Source: Planctomycetota bacterium (GTDB taxonomy: Bacteria; Planctomycetota; Planctomycetia; Planctomycetales; Planctomycetaceae). Taken from it: a stretch of 64,000 nt of DNA. The notes below the pieces were generated by a model. It did no database searches. It was not told where the DNA came from and saw nothing but the letters and a program-made list of their open reading frames with translations. The stretch spans positions 1 to 64,000 of the forward strand of contig JAEZFD010000046.1 of assembly GCA_023417655.1 (NCBI GenBank), given 5' to 3'. Position 1 is the stretch's first letter. Every line of letters begins with the position of its first letter. Made by a program: the position numbers and the translations under genes. This document shows, piece by piece, positions 25,264 to 32,970 of the stretch.

Positions 25264-26682
25264 CTATCGGGGAGGAATCGCTTTGCCGTGCGGGTCGACT
25301 TTGGGCGAGTCGAGTTCTGCATCGAGCTGAGTCAGCAGATCATGATTGAGAACGTGTTCCACTCGATCTGCTGAGCCGTGCAGCTGGGTTTCATCGAGCT
25401 GGAAATTCTGGAAGAGAAATGATTCCCAGAGTCGGTGGCCCCGCACAATTTCTGCTGCACGGCGTCGACCTGGCTCTGTTAGACGGATGGGATCTTTGCC
25501 CTCAATCCAACCCCGGCGTCGCAGTCTCCAGAAGGCGAGGTTCCAGACGAGTGAGCTTCCCCACGCGGTGGAAGTTCGCACCTGAGCGAGATTCAGTGGC
25601 CTTGGCTGCGGAGATTCTTCAAAGCGGTAGATCGTCGCCACAATGTCGTCGACGGTGCGCTGAAACTGCAGCGTGAGATTCGAGATCCATTGAATCATGA
25701 CGCTGTGCCGCGGCGAGAAGAAATAGCAGCCCACAAAAATGATTCCGCATGTGACCGCCATCATGCCCGGCGTGCTGGCATCTTGCACCTGATTCAATCC
25801 GATCCATGCGGCCATCTGGCCGGGGACAGTCTTGGCGAGAAGATGTCCGAAGACAGCACTTGCAGCTGCGATAAGCAAACTCACGCCAATCATTCCAGGG
25901 AGCCTGTCGCTGACCAGCCAGCCACAGGCCGCCGGGACAATCAAAATGGCCACGACAAGAATGCTTCCCACTGAAGTGAAGGCCATCACAACAGTGACTG
26001 CCGTCATCGCCATCAGGCAGTAGTTCAGAATCCGTGCATTGAGTCCGAGCGCGGTCGCCTGCTCTGGATCAAAGGCCGCGAGTCGCAGCTCTTTAAAGAA
26101 GAGGAGCGTCAGCACGCCGTTCACAAGCAATAACGCCGCATTAGAAATCAGCGCCGTCGGAACTTCGAAGCCGGCAATCGGAATGGTTTCCCAGACAGTC
26201 AGTTCAAGCTGTCCGAACAAGACGCAATCAGGATCAATATGAACGTCATCTGCTTTCAGTCGAAGCAGGAGCAGGCCGAATGCAAAGAGAGTGGTAAAAA
26301 CGACTCCCAGTGCGGCATTCGCCTCCACCCGGCCCAGTCGCTGGACTGTCTCTGTGAGCCAGGCTGTGAAGACGCCAATTAACACCGCCCCTGCCGCGAG
26401 AAGCAATGGTTCAAATTGTGCCATGGCCTCGGGAGTCACCCAGCCCGCCGTAATCGCCCATTGAGCGGACAGGAAGGTCACGACCACGCCTGGCAATGCA
26501 GTATGGCTGAGAGCATCACCCATCATGCTCTGTTCTCGCAGGATGAGCCAGACGCCGGGTAATGTGCAGGACATCGCTGCAACTGCAGCAACGAGAACGA
26601 TTGTTGTGTCCCAGTGTTCCCAGCGCAGTTGCGCCGCGAGCATCGGAAGCAACATCACAGGTTCTGCGAGGACAGCCCACAT
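25264..26682 (-). CDS. ABC-type Mn/Zn/Fe permease fused to a DtxR/MntR-like regulator domain
   Basis: The 472-residue protein has two parts. Residues 1 to about 325 form an ABC-3 family metal permease with eight or nine helices (LPGVWLILREQSMMGDALSH and ALPGVVVTFLS are the family signature). Residues about 340-472 look like a DtxR/MntR regulator. There is a start resembling its first helix (TVDDIVATIYRFEE), a winged-helix stretch (LAFWRLRRRGWIEGKDPIRL, then TEPG), and the metal-binding/dimerization helices (RGHRLWESFLFQNF and DRVEHVLNHDL, with the conserved H416, E442, H443). DPHGKAIP closes it. It would import Mn, Zn or Fe and sense the same metal. No ABC ATPase or binding-protein gene is adjacent; proC is upstream on the same strand. 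Confidence 0.87.
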   Translation of the reverse strand: MWAVLAEPVMLLPMLAAQLRWEHWDTTIVLVAAVAAMSCTLPGVWLILREQSMMGDALSHTALPGVVVTFLSAQWAITAGWVTPEAMAQFEPLLLAAGAVLIGVFTAWLTETVQRLGRVEANAALGVVFTTLFAFGLLLLRLKADDVHIDPDCVLFGQLELTVWETIPIAGFEVPTALISNAALLLVNGVLTLLFFKELRLAAFDPEQATALGLNARILNYCLMAMTAVTVVMAFTSVGSILVVAILIVPAACGWLVSDRLPGMIGVSLLIAAASAVFGHLLAKTVPGQMAAWIGLNQVQDASTPGMMAVTCGIIFVGCYFFSPRHSVMIQWISNLTLQFQRTVDDIVATIYRFEESPQPRPLNLAQVRTSTAWGSSLVWNLAFWRLRRRGWIEGKDPIRLTEPGRRRAAEIVRGHRLWESFLFQNFQLDETQLHGSADRVEHVLNHDLLTQLDAELDSPKVDPHGKAIPPR

Positions 26683-26742
26683 GTCAGGAAGGATCTCTCA
26701 GGGCAAAGATGTCGCGGGGTCAGGTGATGACTTTGGTTGAGA

Positions 26743-27558
26743 TCAGGACTTCGCAAGTTCCCGCGCACGTTCTGTCGCCGCACGGACGGCATTCATCAGG
26801 CTGCCGCGAACGCCGGCCTGTTCGAGCTGCAGCAGTCCGGCGATAGTGGTTCCGGCGGGACTGGTGACAGCGTCCTTCAACTGCCCGGGATGTTCGCCTG
26901 TCTCAAGAACCATTTTCGCTGCTCCCAGCAATGTCTGAGCGGCCAGTCGGGTTGCCGTCGTTCTTGGAAGTCCAGACAGCACGCCGCCATCGCTCAGGGC
27001 TTCGATGATTTCAAAGACATATGCAGGGCCGCTGCCAGATAGTCCGGTAACTGCATCGAGTTGCGATTCCGGAACTTCGAGTGCGATCCCGACGGTATTC
27101 AGCATCTTCTGGACAAGCGCGGCATCTTCAGCACTGGTTTCTTTGCCACGAGAGAAACCGGAGGCTCCTGCACTCACCAGGCAGGGGGTGTTCGGCATGA
27201 CGCGAATAACGCGATGCCCCGGCACTGCGGATTCAATGGTTGCAAGCGTGATGCCGGCAGCGATGGAGACCAGAAGGTGATCCTTTGTCAGGACTGGAGC
27301 CATTTCTTTGAGAACGGCCGGCAGACTCTGAGGTTTTACAGCGAGGAAGATGACTTGGGAATCCTGCAGGACCTTCGCATTCGATTCGGCGGTTCCCGCT
27401 CCAGTGGCGTCTGCGAATGACTTGCGAGCTTCCGCATAGACATCGCTGGCGACAATCTGCTCTGACTTGCAGAACCCGGCGGTGACGAGTCCCTTGGCGA
27501 GAGCCGTCGCCATTTTCCCTGCACCGATGAACCCGACACGGACATTCGATCCCGACAT
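26743..27558 (-). CDS. proC: pyrroline-5-carboxylate reductase
   Basis: 271 residues from the ATG at 27556-27558 (MSGSNVRVGFIGAGKMATAL); CAGGGA lies seven bases upstream. An in-frame extension of 12 residues is less likely. The NAD(P)-binding GxGxxA motif is at the start, IRVMPNTPCLVSAGASGFSR in the middle, and the P5C reductase signature LKDAVTSPAGTTIAGL near the C-terminus (SPAG where SPGG is common). It makes proline from pyrroline-5-carboxylate in the cytoplasm. The gene is 60 bp upstream of the metal permease gene on the same strand, so co-transcription is possible though no functional link is evident. Confidence 0.95.
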   Translation of the reverse strand: MSGSNVRVGFIGAGKMATALAKGLVTAGFCKSEQIVASDVYAEARKSFADATGAGTAESNAKVLQDSQVIFLAVKPQSLPAVLKEMAPVLTKDHLLVSIAAGITLATIESAVPGHRVIRVMPNTPCLVSAGASGFSRGKETSAEDAALVQKMLNTVGIALEVPESQLDAVTGLSGSGPAYVFEIIEALSDGGVLSGLPRTTATRLAAQTLLGAAKMVLETGEHPGQLKDAVTSPAGTTIAGLLQLEQAGVRGSLMNAVRAATERARELAKS

Positions 27559-27763
27559 TGTGATTCCCTGATCCAGCTGAACTCTTCCGATCATTGTCCT
27601 GAATCTGAAGCGATTCCTTTTTGAGGCAACGACCGGCCGTTGGTATCTTAGCAGGCATCAGGGGAAAATTGGATAAGTCCAATTTCATCGAGTCATTGCC
27701 TCAGGCAATTGTCTTCTCTGTTCTCTTCCCAGCGTCTCCATCATTTTGGCAGGATCAGTTGTC

Positions 27764-28372
27764 ATGAGGGCTCAGTTGAGTGGGTCGCGCAAGCGAGCGA
27801 GGCACGTCCTGTTACTGATCGGCGTCGTGACGCTGTTCATTCCCCGTTTCGCGCAGGCGGAAGAGAAGAAGGTTGCAGTCGTGTTCTCTGGGGGGAGCGA
27901 TCTTGATCCCCGGGATGGCGGACGACCGGTGGTTCTGATTGCCGCCGGACTGGGAGTCTCGCCGGAAATTTTCAGAGAGGCCTTTCGGGGAGTGACCCCT
28001 GCCAGAAATGGAGCCCCCACTGGTCCGCAGGTTCACGCGAACAAGGCGTCGCTGCTGAAGGTGCTGCAGCCGTATGGCGTCACCAATGCGCGACTCGACG
28101 AAGTGTCGGACTACTATCGATACCGTCCACAAAATGGAGAACACTGGAAATCGGTCCCCGCCCGAGCCCATGCCATTGTCGATGGAGGCAGGATCGTCAA
28201 AGTGGTCGTGACTGAACCGGGATCAGGTTACTCCTCGCCCCCGCAGATTAAAGTGGCGGGTGTCGATACCAGTGATTTCGCAGTGAAATTGCGTTTCGAC
28301 AAAGATCTGAAACGGAATGGTTCTATTGAATCGATCGAGCGGACAGAAGTGGCTCCGGCCCCGGGGAAGTAA
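27764..28372 (+). CDS. exported hypothetical protein
   Basis: 202 residues from the ATG at 27764 (AGGA nine bases upstream). A signal peptide with a basic start (MRAQLSGSRKRARHVLLLIG) and hydrophobic core is probably cleaved after FAQAE. The mature protein contains KVAVVFSGGSDLDPRDGGRP near its start and a later beta-rich segment VVVTEPGSGYSSPPQIKVAG. The GSGYSSPP motif occurs in many planctomycete extracellular proteins as part of a beta-repeat. No enzyme motif is recognised, and a periplasmic or secreted location is inferred. It lies divergently from proC and upstream of sufE. Confidence 0.68.
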   Translation: MRAQLSGSRKRARHVLLLIGVVTLFIPRFAQAEEKKVAVVFSGGSDLDPRDGGRPVVLIAAGLGVSPEIFREAFRGVTPARNGAPTGPQVHANKASLLKVLQPYGVTNARLDEVSDYYRYRPQNGEHWKSVPARAHAIVDGGRIVKVVVTEPGSGYSSPPQIKVAGVDTSDFAVKLRFDKDLKRNGSIESIERTEVAPAPGK

Positions 28373-28548
28373 GCCTGTCAGCCTGACTTCAATAGTCGCC
28401 GATTCGTTTCGGTCATCTCATGTTTCCGGTCCATCAGGTCACCGCTCTGAGTGGTCATGCCTTTCAGGGAACTCTAGAATAATAGTGGTTCCGATTCTCA
28501 CTGAGATCGGCTCGTTGTCTGCCTTGAATTCCAAAGGAAGGCCGCAGG

Positions 28549-29034
28549 TTGTTTACCGCGCTGAAAATGACAATCGAGGAACTGTTTGAAGAATTTGAAT
28601 TCCTGGCTGATTGGGAAGAGCGTTGCGACTTTCTGATCGACCTTGGGTTTGATTTACCGCAGCTTCCTGAATCCGCCAGAACCGAAGCCAACCGAGTCCT
28701 CGGCTGTCAGAGCAATGTATGGCTCGTGTCCGAACTCAATGAATCGGTCTCTCCACCTGTCGTCGAATTCACTGCGAACAGCGACGCAATGATTGTGAAC
28801 GGTCTCATTGCCGTTCTTTCGGTCATTTATCAGGGAAAGACTCCGGAACAGATTTTGAATACCGATGTCGAAGGGATCTTCCGTCGGCTGGAACTGGATC
28901 GTCATCTCAGCTCGCAGCGCCGCAACGGGCTTTTCGGGATGGTGACGCGCGTTCGTGAATTTGCTGCGGCCAATCTGCCGGGCGAACCCGATGTCGGCGG
29001 ATCACCGTGTGTTTCCAAAGTCTCGGAAGCCTGA
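28549..29034 (+). CDS. sufE: cysteine desulfuration protein SufE
   Basis: 161 residues. The SufE fold is clear: MTIEELFEEFEFLADWEERC, LPESARTEANRVLGCQSNVW with the sulfur-accepting Cys at residue 53, and the C-terminal SSQRRNGLFGMVTRVRE. It takes persulfide sulfur from SufS and passes it to the SufBCD scaffold. The start is a TTG at 28549, supported by AAGGAAGG seven bases before it. An ATG six codons later begins nearer the family N-terminus but has no ribosome-binding site. sufS follows on the same strand after about 260 bp; SufB, SufC and SufD are not in the window. Confidence 0.92.
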   Translation: MFTALKMTIEELFEEFEFLADWEERCDFLIDLGFDLPQLPESARTEANRVLGCQSNVWLVSELNESVSPPVVEFTANSDAMIVNGLIAVLSVIYQGKTPEQILNTDVEGIFRRLELDRHLSSQRRNGLFGMVTRVREFAAANLPGEPDVGGSPCVSKVSEA

Positions 29035-29296
29035 ACCGGCTAGGAGTCTGCGAACCATCGACGATGGTCCCTTGTCTCCCCGCCGAAGGTTCTTCCACCC
29101 GCCATCGGTTGCCGCCAGACATGAACGTGGCCAGAACATCGGCCAGACATGACGTCACTGACGGCAAACGCTGGACTGGCGGTCCCCTGACGAGGCATGT
29201 TCTGCAGCAGTTCTCGGGCAGCGTTCCTAAGGCATTGATGCAGTGATCGATGCGATGACTGACTTCTGCGACTCCCATCACACGGACAGGACTATG

Positions 29297-30535
29297 ATGT
29301 CAGAACTGGCTCAGATACGTCAGCAGTTCCCGGTCTTCGAACAGACGCTCGCCAAGGGGGTGCCAGTCACGTATCTCGACACTGCCGCATCAGCTCAGAA
29401 GCCTCAGGTGGTGATTGATGCCGAACGTCAGGTCTATGAGACACACTATGCGAACGCATACCGCGGCGTGTACCGCTTTGGAGCCCAGATCGATGACGAA
29501 CTGGAAGCGAGTCGCGACACGCTGAGGGTTCTCATCGGCGCTGAACGGGATGACGAGATCATCTTCAACAGCGGTACGACGATGGGGTTGAACACCATCG
29601 CCTTCGGCTGGGGAAGACGGCATCTGAAGGCCGGTGATGAGATTCTGCTGAATCTCATGGAGCATCACGCCAATATTGTCCCGTGGCAACAGGTCGCGAA
29701 GCAGACCGGCGCCGTGGTGCGGTATCTTCCGCTGACTTCTTCCGGTGAACTTGACCTCACTCGGCTGGATGAGTTCGTGACTCCCCGGACGAAGATCCTG
29801 TCCGTGACGGCAATGTCGAACGTTCTGGGAACGATCAATCCGATCCGCCTGCTGTCTGATCGCGCGCACGCTGTCGGGGCCATTGTTGTTGTCGATGGCG
29901 CTCAAAGTGTGCCCCATGGCGTGACGAACGTCATCGAGCAGGGGATCGACTTCCTCACATTTTCAGGTCACAAGTTATACGGCCCGACCGGAATCGGCGT
30001 CCTGTACGGTCGCCGGGATCTGCTGAATCGAATGGATCCGTTCCTCTTCGGCGGACACATGATTGAACGGGTTCAATTACAGGATTCAAGCTGGGCGCAT
30101 CTTCCAGCGAAGTTTGAAGCAGGGACAATCCCGATTGTTCAGGCGATCGCGTTAAAGCCAGCGGTCGATTTTCTGAATGGCATTGGATTTGACGCCATTC
30201 ATGCTCACGAAATGGACCTGACGAGCTATTGCTGGCAGCAGCTTCAGGACGTGCCGGGGATCAAGATTCATGGACCGGGTCCAGACGCTCGTGGGGCGAT
30301 CATCGCCTTCACAATGGAACGGGCTCATCCCGAGGATCTGGCTCAGTTGCTGGATCGGCGCGGTGTCTTTGTCCGGCATGGTCACCATTGCACCATGCCG
30401 TTGCATACCTGGTTGCAAGTCCCGGCGACGGTTCGCGCGAGCTTCGGTGTCTATAACACTCGCGAAGACATCGACCGTTTGCGCGAAGCCCTGTTGTTCG
30501 CCCGGGAAAAGCTACGACTCCCGCCGTCGATTTAG
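29297..30535 (+). CDS. sufS: cysteine desulfurase SufS
   Basis: 412 residues. The PLP lysine is K226 (FLTFSGHKLYGPTGIG) and the active-site cysteine is C365 (VRHGHHCTMPLHTWL, the RxGHHC form of group II desulfurases). These numbers are nearly those of E. coli SufS, which supports the ATG at 29297 (CAGGA five bases upstream); an ATG one codon earlier and a GTG at 29243 are in frame. It mobilises sulfur from cysteine for Fe-S cluster assembly together with SufE, encoded just upstream. The TAG stop codon is the first triplet of a short inverted repeat related to the dispersed element. Confidence 0.95.
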   Translation: MSELAQIRQQFPVFEQTLAKGVPVTYLDTAASAQKPQVVIDAERQVYETHYANAYRGVYRFGAQIDDELEASRDTLRVLIGAERDDEIIFNSGTTMGLNTIAFGWGRRHLKAGDEILLNLMEHHANIVPWQQVAKQTGAVVRYLPLTSSGELDLTRLDEFVTPRTKILSVTAMSNVLGTINPIRLLSDRAHAVGAIVVVDGAQSVPHGVTNVIEQGIDFLTFSGHKLYGPTGIGVLYGRRDLLNRMDPFLFGGHMIERVQLQDSSWAHLPAKFEAGTIPIVQAIALKPAVDFLNGIGFDAIHAHEMDLTSYCWQQLQDVPGIKIHGPGPDARGAIIAFTMERAHPEDLAQLLDRRGVFVRHGHHCTMPLHTWLQVPATVRASFGVYNTREDIDRLREALLFAREKLRLPPSI

Positions 30536-30549
30536 AGCACTTTTCTCTA
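30533..30549 (+). repeat. short inverted repeat at the sufS stop codon, possible degenerate repeat copy
   Basis: TAGAGCA, then CTT, then TTCTCTA resembles the palindromic end of the dispersed repeat (TAGAGCA, GTT, TGCTCTA in copy B read on the minus strand). Pairing is imperfect (5 bp plus one mismatch). Similarity beyond the hairpin, through about 30665, is weak, so membership is tentative. Confidence 0.35.
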
Positions 30550-30670
30550 CGACGAACAGGCAGAGCAAATGGCAAAAGTGGTCTCACGACTGTCGATTCT
30601 CTTGATCGCTCATTCGTCGCTTAACCAGCACTGCATGCGAGGCCTCCCCGTACGGGAACGACTTCGGGTT

Positions 30671-31477
30671 CTACTTCAGTCGCTCTAGAAAACGAGCAAT
30701 CGCGGCATTCGTTGCTTCCGGCTGTTCTTGCGGAGCCATGTGACCTGCGTTCGGGATGACCACATGTTCCGCGTCCGGTATCGCGGTAGCAATGCCTGCC
30801 ATTTCGGAGGGAGGAGAAATCGCGTCGTCCTCCCCCGTGATCAGTAAGGCAGGGACCTCAATCTCCGGGAGCCATGAGGTCACATCAGGTCGGGCGGCCA
30901 TTCCCCGAGCTGCAGCAGCGATTCCGGCGGCTGAATTTGATTCAATCAGAGTTCGCGTAGCCTGAATCAGCTCTGGCCGCGCGGTCTGTGTCTTCTTCGA
31001 ATAGAGCTTCGGCAACATCTCCTCTGCGAGGAACGACGGTCCTTCTGCTTCAACGCGGTCAGCGGTTTTCAGACGACCTTCACGGCCTTCCGGCGTATCG
31101 GCAATGGCCCGGGTATCGCAGAGGATCAATGCACTCAAAAAAGCCGGGTAACGTTTCCAGAACTGCCAGGCGACGTAGCCACCCATGGAGAGGCCGCATA
31201 AGGTCACTGGAGATGAGATTTGCAGAGTTGCGAGCAACAGAGCAAGGTCGTCAGCCATCTCGCCCATTGTGAGTGTCCCGGACGAGATATCACTCTTACC
31301 GAAGCCTGCAAGGTCGACCGCAAGGCAACGGTGAGTCGGAGCGAAGTGATCGACTTGCGCATTCCACATGGAATGATCGAGCGGGAAGCCATGGACAAAG
31401 AGCAGAACGTCTCCTTGTCCTTCGTCTCGGACTGACAATTGTCGATTCGAAGTGGCGATCGATTTCAGAGTCGTCAT
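30671..31477 (-). CDS. alpha/beta hydrolase
   Basis: The 268-residue protein shows the full alpha/beta-hydrolase pattern: LLFVHGFPLDHSMWNAQ (oxyanion HGFP), CLAVDLAGFGKSD, the nucleophile elbow TLCGLSMGGYVAWQFW (Ser in GxSxG), the acid in LLITGEDDAISPPSE and the catalytic His in VVIPNAGHMAPQEQPE. GGAG precedes the ATG by about five bases. The closest look is the 3-oxoadipate enol-lactonase / pimeloyl-ester esterase type, but nearby genes give no substrate clue. It is cytoplasmic, with no signal peptide, and converges with sufS. Confidence 0.87.
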   Translation of the reverse strand: MTTLKSIATSNRQLSVRDEGQGDVLLFVHGFPLDHSMWNAQVDHFAPTHRCLAVDLAGFGKSDISSGTLTMGEMADDLALLLATLQISSPVTLCGLSMGGYVAWQFWKRYPAFLSALILCDTRAIADTPEGREGRLKTADRVEAEGPSFLAEEMLPKLYSKKTQTARPELIQATRTLIESNSAAGIAAAARGMAARPDVTSWLPEIEVPALLITGEDDAISPPSEMAGIATAIPDAEHVVIPNAGHMAPQEQPEATNAAIARFLERLK

Positions 31478-31590
31478 AGCTTCTCCGCTTTCCCAACGGG
31501 CCGAATGAAGTCACTCAGATTGCATGAAACGTGACCAAATCCTTAACGGCATCGTTTTCTTAAATCACAGCCGTGATATCCCGAGAACGA

Positions 31591-32019
31591 TCACTTTTTA
31601 GGAGCGCTTGCGGTGTTGCTCTTTCGTTTGGCCCGACCCACGAAGAATCGATCCAGTGCGAAAGCCCCGGGCCCCATCAGCAGGAGAGCGACGTAAACGG
31701 ACAGGTAGCAAGCTGCCAGTTCCTTCTTCTCCCAGGGATGGTCACCATGGAACATCACGATTGCGACGAGCATGGTGACAATCAACGGGATCGTCGCCAG
31801 GCGTGACCCGAGCCCTAAGATCAAAAGGATCGAGCAGAAGAACTCGGCGAAAATCGCCATGGCGAGAGCGGTTGGCTTTCCGAGCCCGATGGGATCAAGA
31901 AAGTTCGGTGCGAAGGTCGAGAAGTTCATCAGTTTCTGAAGACCATGAACCATCATCATGGCCCCAAATGAAACCCGCAGAATCAACAGGCCAACTGACT
32001 GAAGCAATGAATTGAACAC
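31591..32019 (-). CDS. DoxX family membrane protein
   Basis: 142 residues from a GTG at 32017-32019 (MFNSLLQSVGLLILRVSFGA), chosen because AAGGAG lies six bases before it; an earlier in-frame GTG has none. Four hydrophobic helices and the DoxX signature FGAMMMVHGLQKLMNF, GLGKPTALAMAIFAEFFCS and HPWEKKELAACYLSVYVALL are present. DoxX-type proteins are inner-membrane proteins with suggested roles in quinone or thiosulfate oxidation and in redox stress. No specific role can be read here. Confidence 0.82.
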   Translation of the reverse strand: MFNSLLQSVGLLILRVSFGAMMMVHGLQKLMNFSTFAPNFLDPIGLGKPTALAMAIFAEFFCSILLILGLGSRLATIPLIVTMLVAIVMFHGDHPWEKKELAACYLSVYVALLLMGPGAFALDRFFVGRAKRKSNTASAPKK

Positions 32020-32249
32020 TTTGCACTCCTTCACCGAATTCTAGAACGATCGCGGAATGAATTCCTCGATCCGCCCACATGGCGGACGGCATTTTTCCTG
32101 CCTGGAATCCTCATAGCGCGGGCAACCTGGTTGAGTAAACGGCTCTCAACTGGCGGCCTGAACGCCTGAGCTATCACAGAGTGCACAGTTCTCACAAGGT
32201 CAGTTGCGGGCCGTGAACGCCGATTAAGGTCCTGCGGGCCTGCGGCAAC

Positions 32250-32675
32250 TTAACCGTTAGCAGGAGCTGCAGGTGGGTTACCACCGGGGGGAGTCTCTTT
32301 CGGTGTCAGGTTCGCCATCACTTCTGGCAATACAAACATGACCAGCAAGGCGATGACACCGACCGAGAGCAGACTGAAGCCAATTGCAGCTCCTGTTACT
32401 GCCGGACTCAACGGTTCATTGGCAGCTTTGGCCTTCTTCTTTGGCGCCTTCTTTTTAACAGCCGAGGGATTGAGTTCTTCATCTTCCTCGCTGGCGACAT
32501 CCTGAAACTGATCGAGATTGACCTGCATCAGGTCACTGGAACTTCCTTCGTCCTTGGTCGGGACCATAATGACCGCAGCGACACCGCATTTGGGGCATTT
32601 GATCTTCTTGCCCGCCAGCTCGTCTTTGACTTTGGTCTGGAATCCACAACTGGAACAGAGAAAGGGGACAGGCAT
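32250..32675 (-). CDS. zinc-ribbon membrane protein
   Basis: The 141-residue protein has an N-terminal zinc ribbon (CSSC at about 7-10 and CPKC at about 27-30, with KVKDELAGKKIKCPKCG). An acidic/Lys-rich linker follows (VKKKAPKKKAKA), then one membrane helix (IGFSLLSVGVIALLVMFVL) and a Pro/Gly-rich tail. Planctomycete genomes carry many such short ribbon-plus-helix proteins, often close to the MJ0042-type ribbon. The function is unknown; nucleic-acid or protein binding at the membrane is possible. It lies downstream of an APC permease gene on the same strand, separated by a dispersed repeat. Confidence 0.72.
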   Translation of the reverse strand: MPVPFLCSSCGFQTKVKDELAGKKIKCPKCGVAAVIMVPTKDEGSSSDLMQVNLDQFQDVASEEDEELNPSAVKKKAPKKKAKAANEPLSPAVTGAAIGFSLLSVGVIALLVMFVLPEVMANLTPKETPPGGNPPAAPANG

Positions 32676-32778
32676 TGCTGTTTCGCCAGACTAAGGACAT
32701 CAGGGACGACGATTCGCACCGTCTGTGATTGCTTCAGACAGGATCGGGACATGCTCAAGTCAGCAAGGGGGCCGCCGA

Positions 32779-32886
32779 GATTAGACCATTTTGCTGTTTG
32801 ATCTGCCCGTCCCCGCCACGCGGGAGGCAGCGTTTTACTCTCGAAAGTCGTGCTGCGCGGGCACACGTTAGAGCAAACTGCTCTAG
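32779..32886 (-). repeat. dispersed intergenic repeat, copy B
   Basis: Homologous along its length to 3390-3492. The end at 32869-32885 is a perfect palindrome (TAGAGCA, AAC, TGCTCTA), able to form a 7-bp hairpin in either strand. The copy lies between the APC permease stop and the zinc-ribbon gene start, so it could act as a terminator or processing site. No T-tract is seen and no coding capacity. Confidence 0.6.
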
Positions 32887-32970
32887 CCTGTCGTGTCTTC
32901 CGCTGATTCTATCAGAACGGGAACGTCTGTTCGAAGAGTCGCCATCGAAAATCTCTAGCGAGACATTGCT

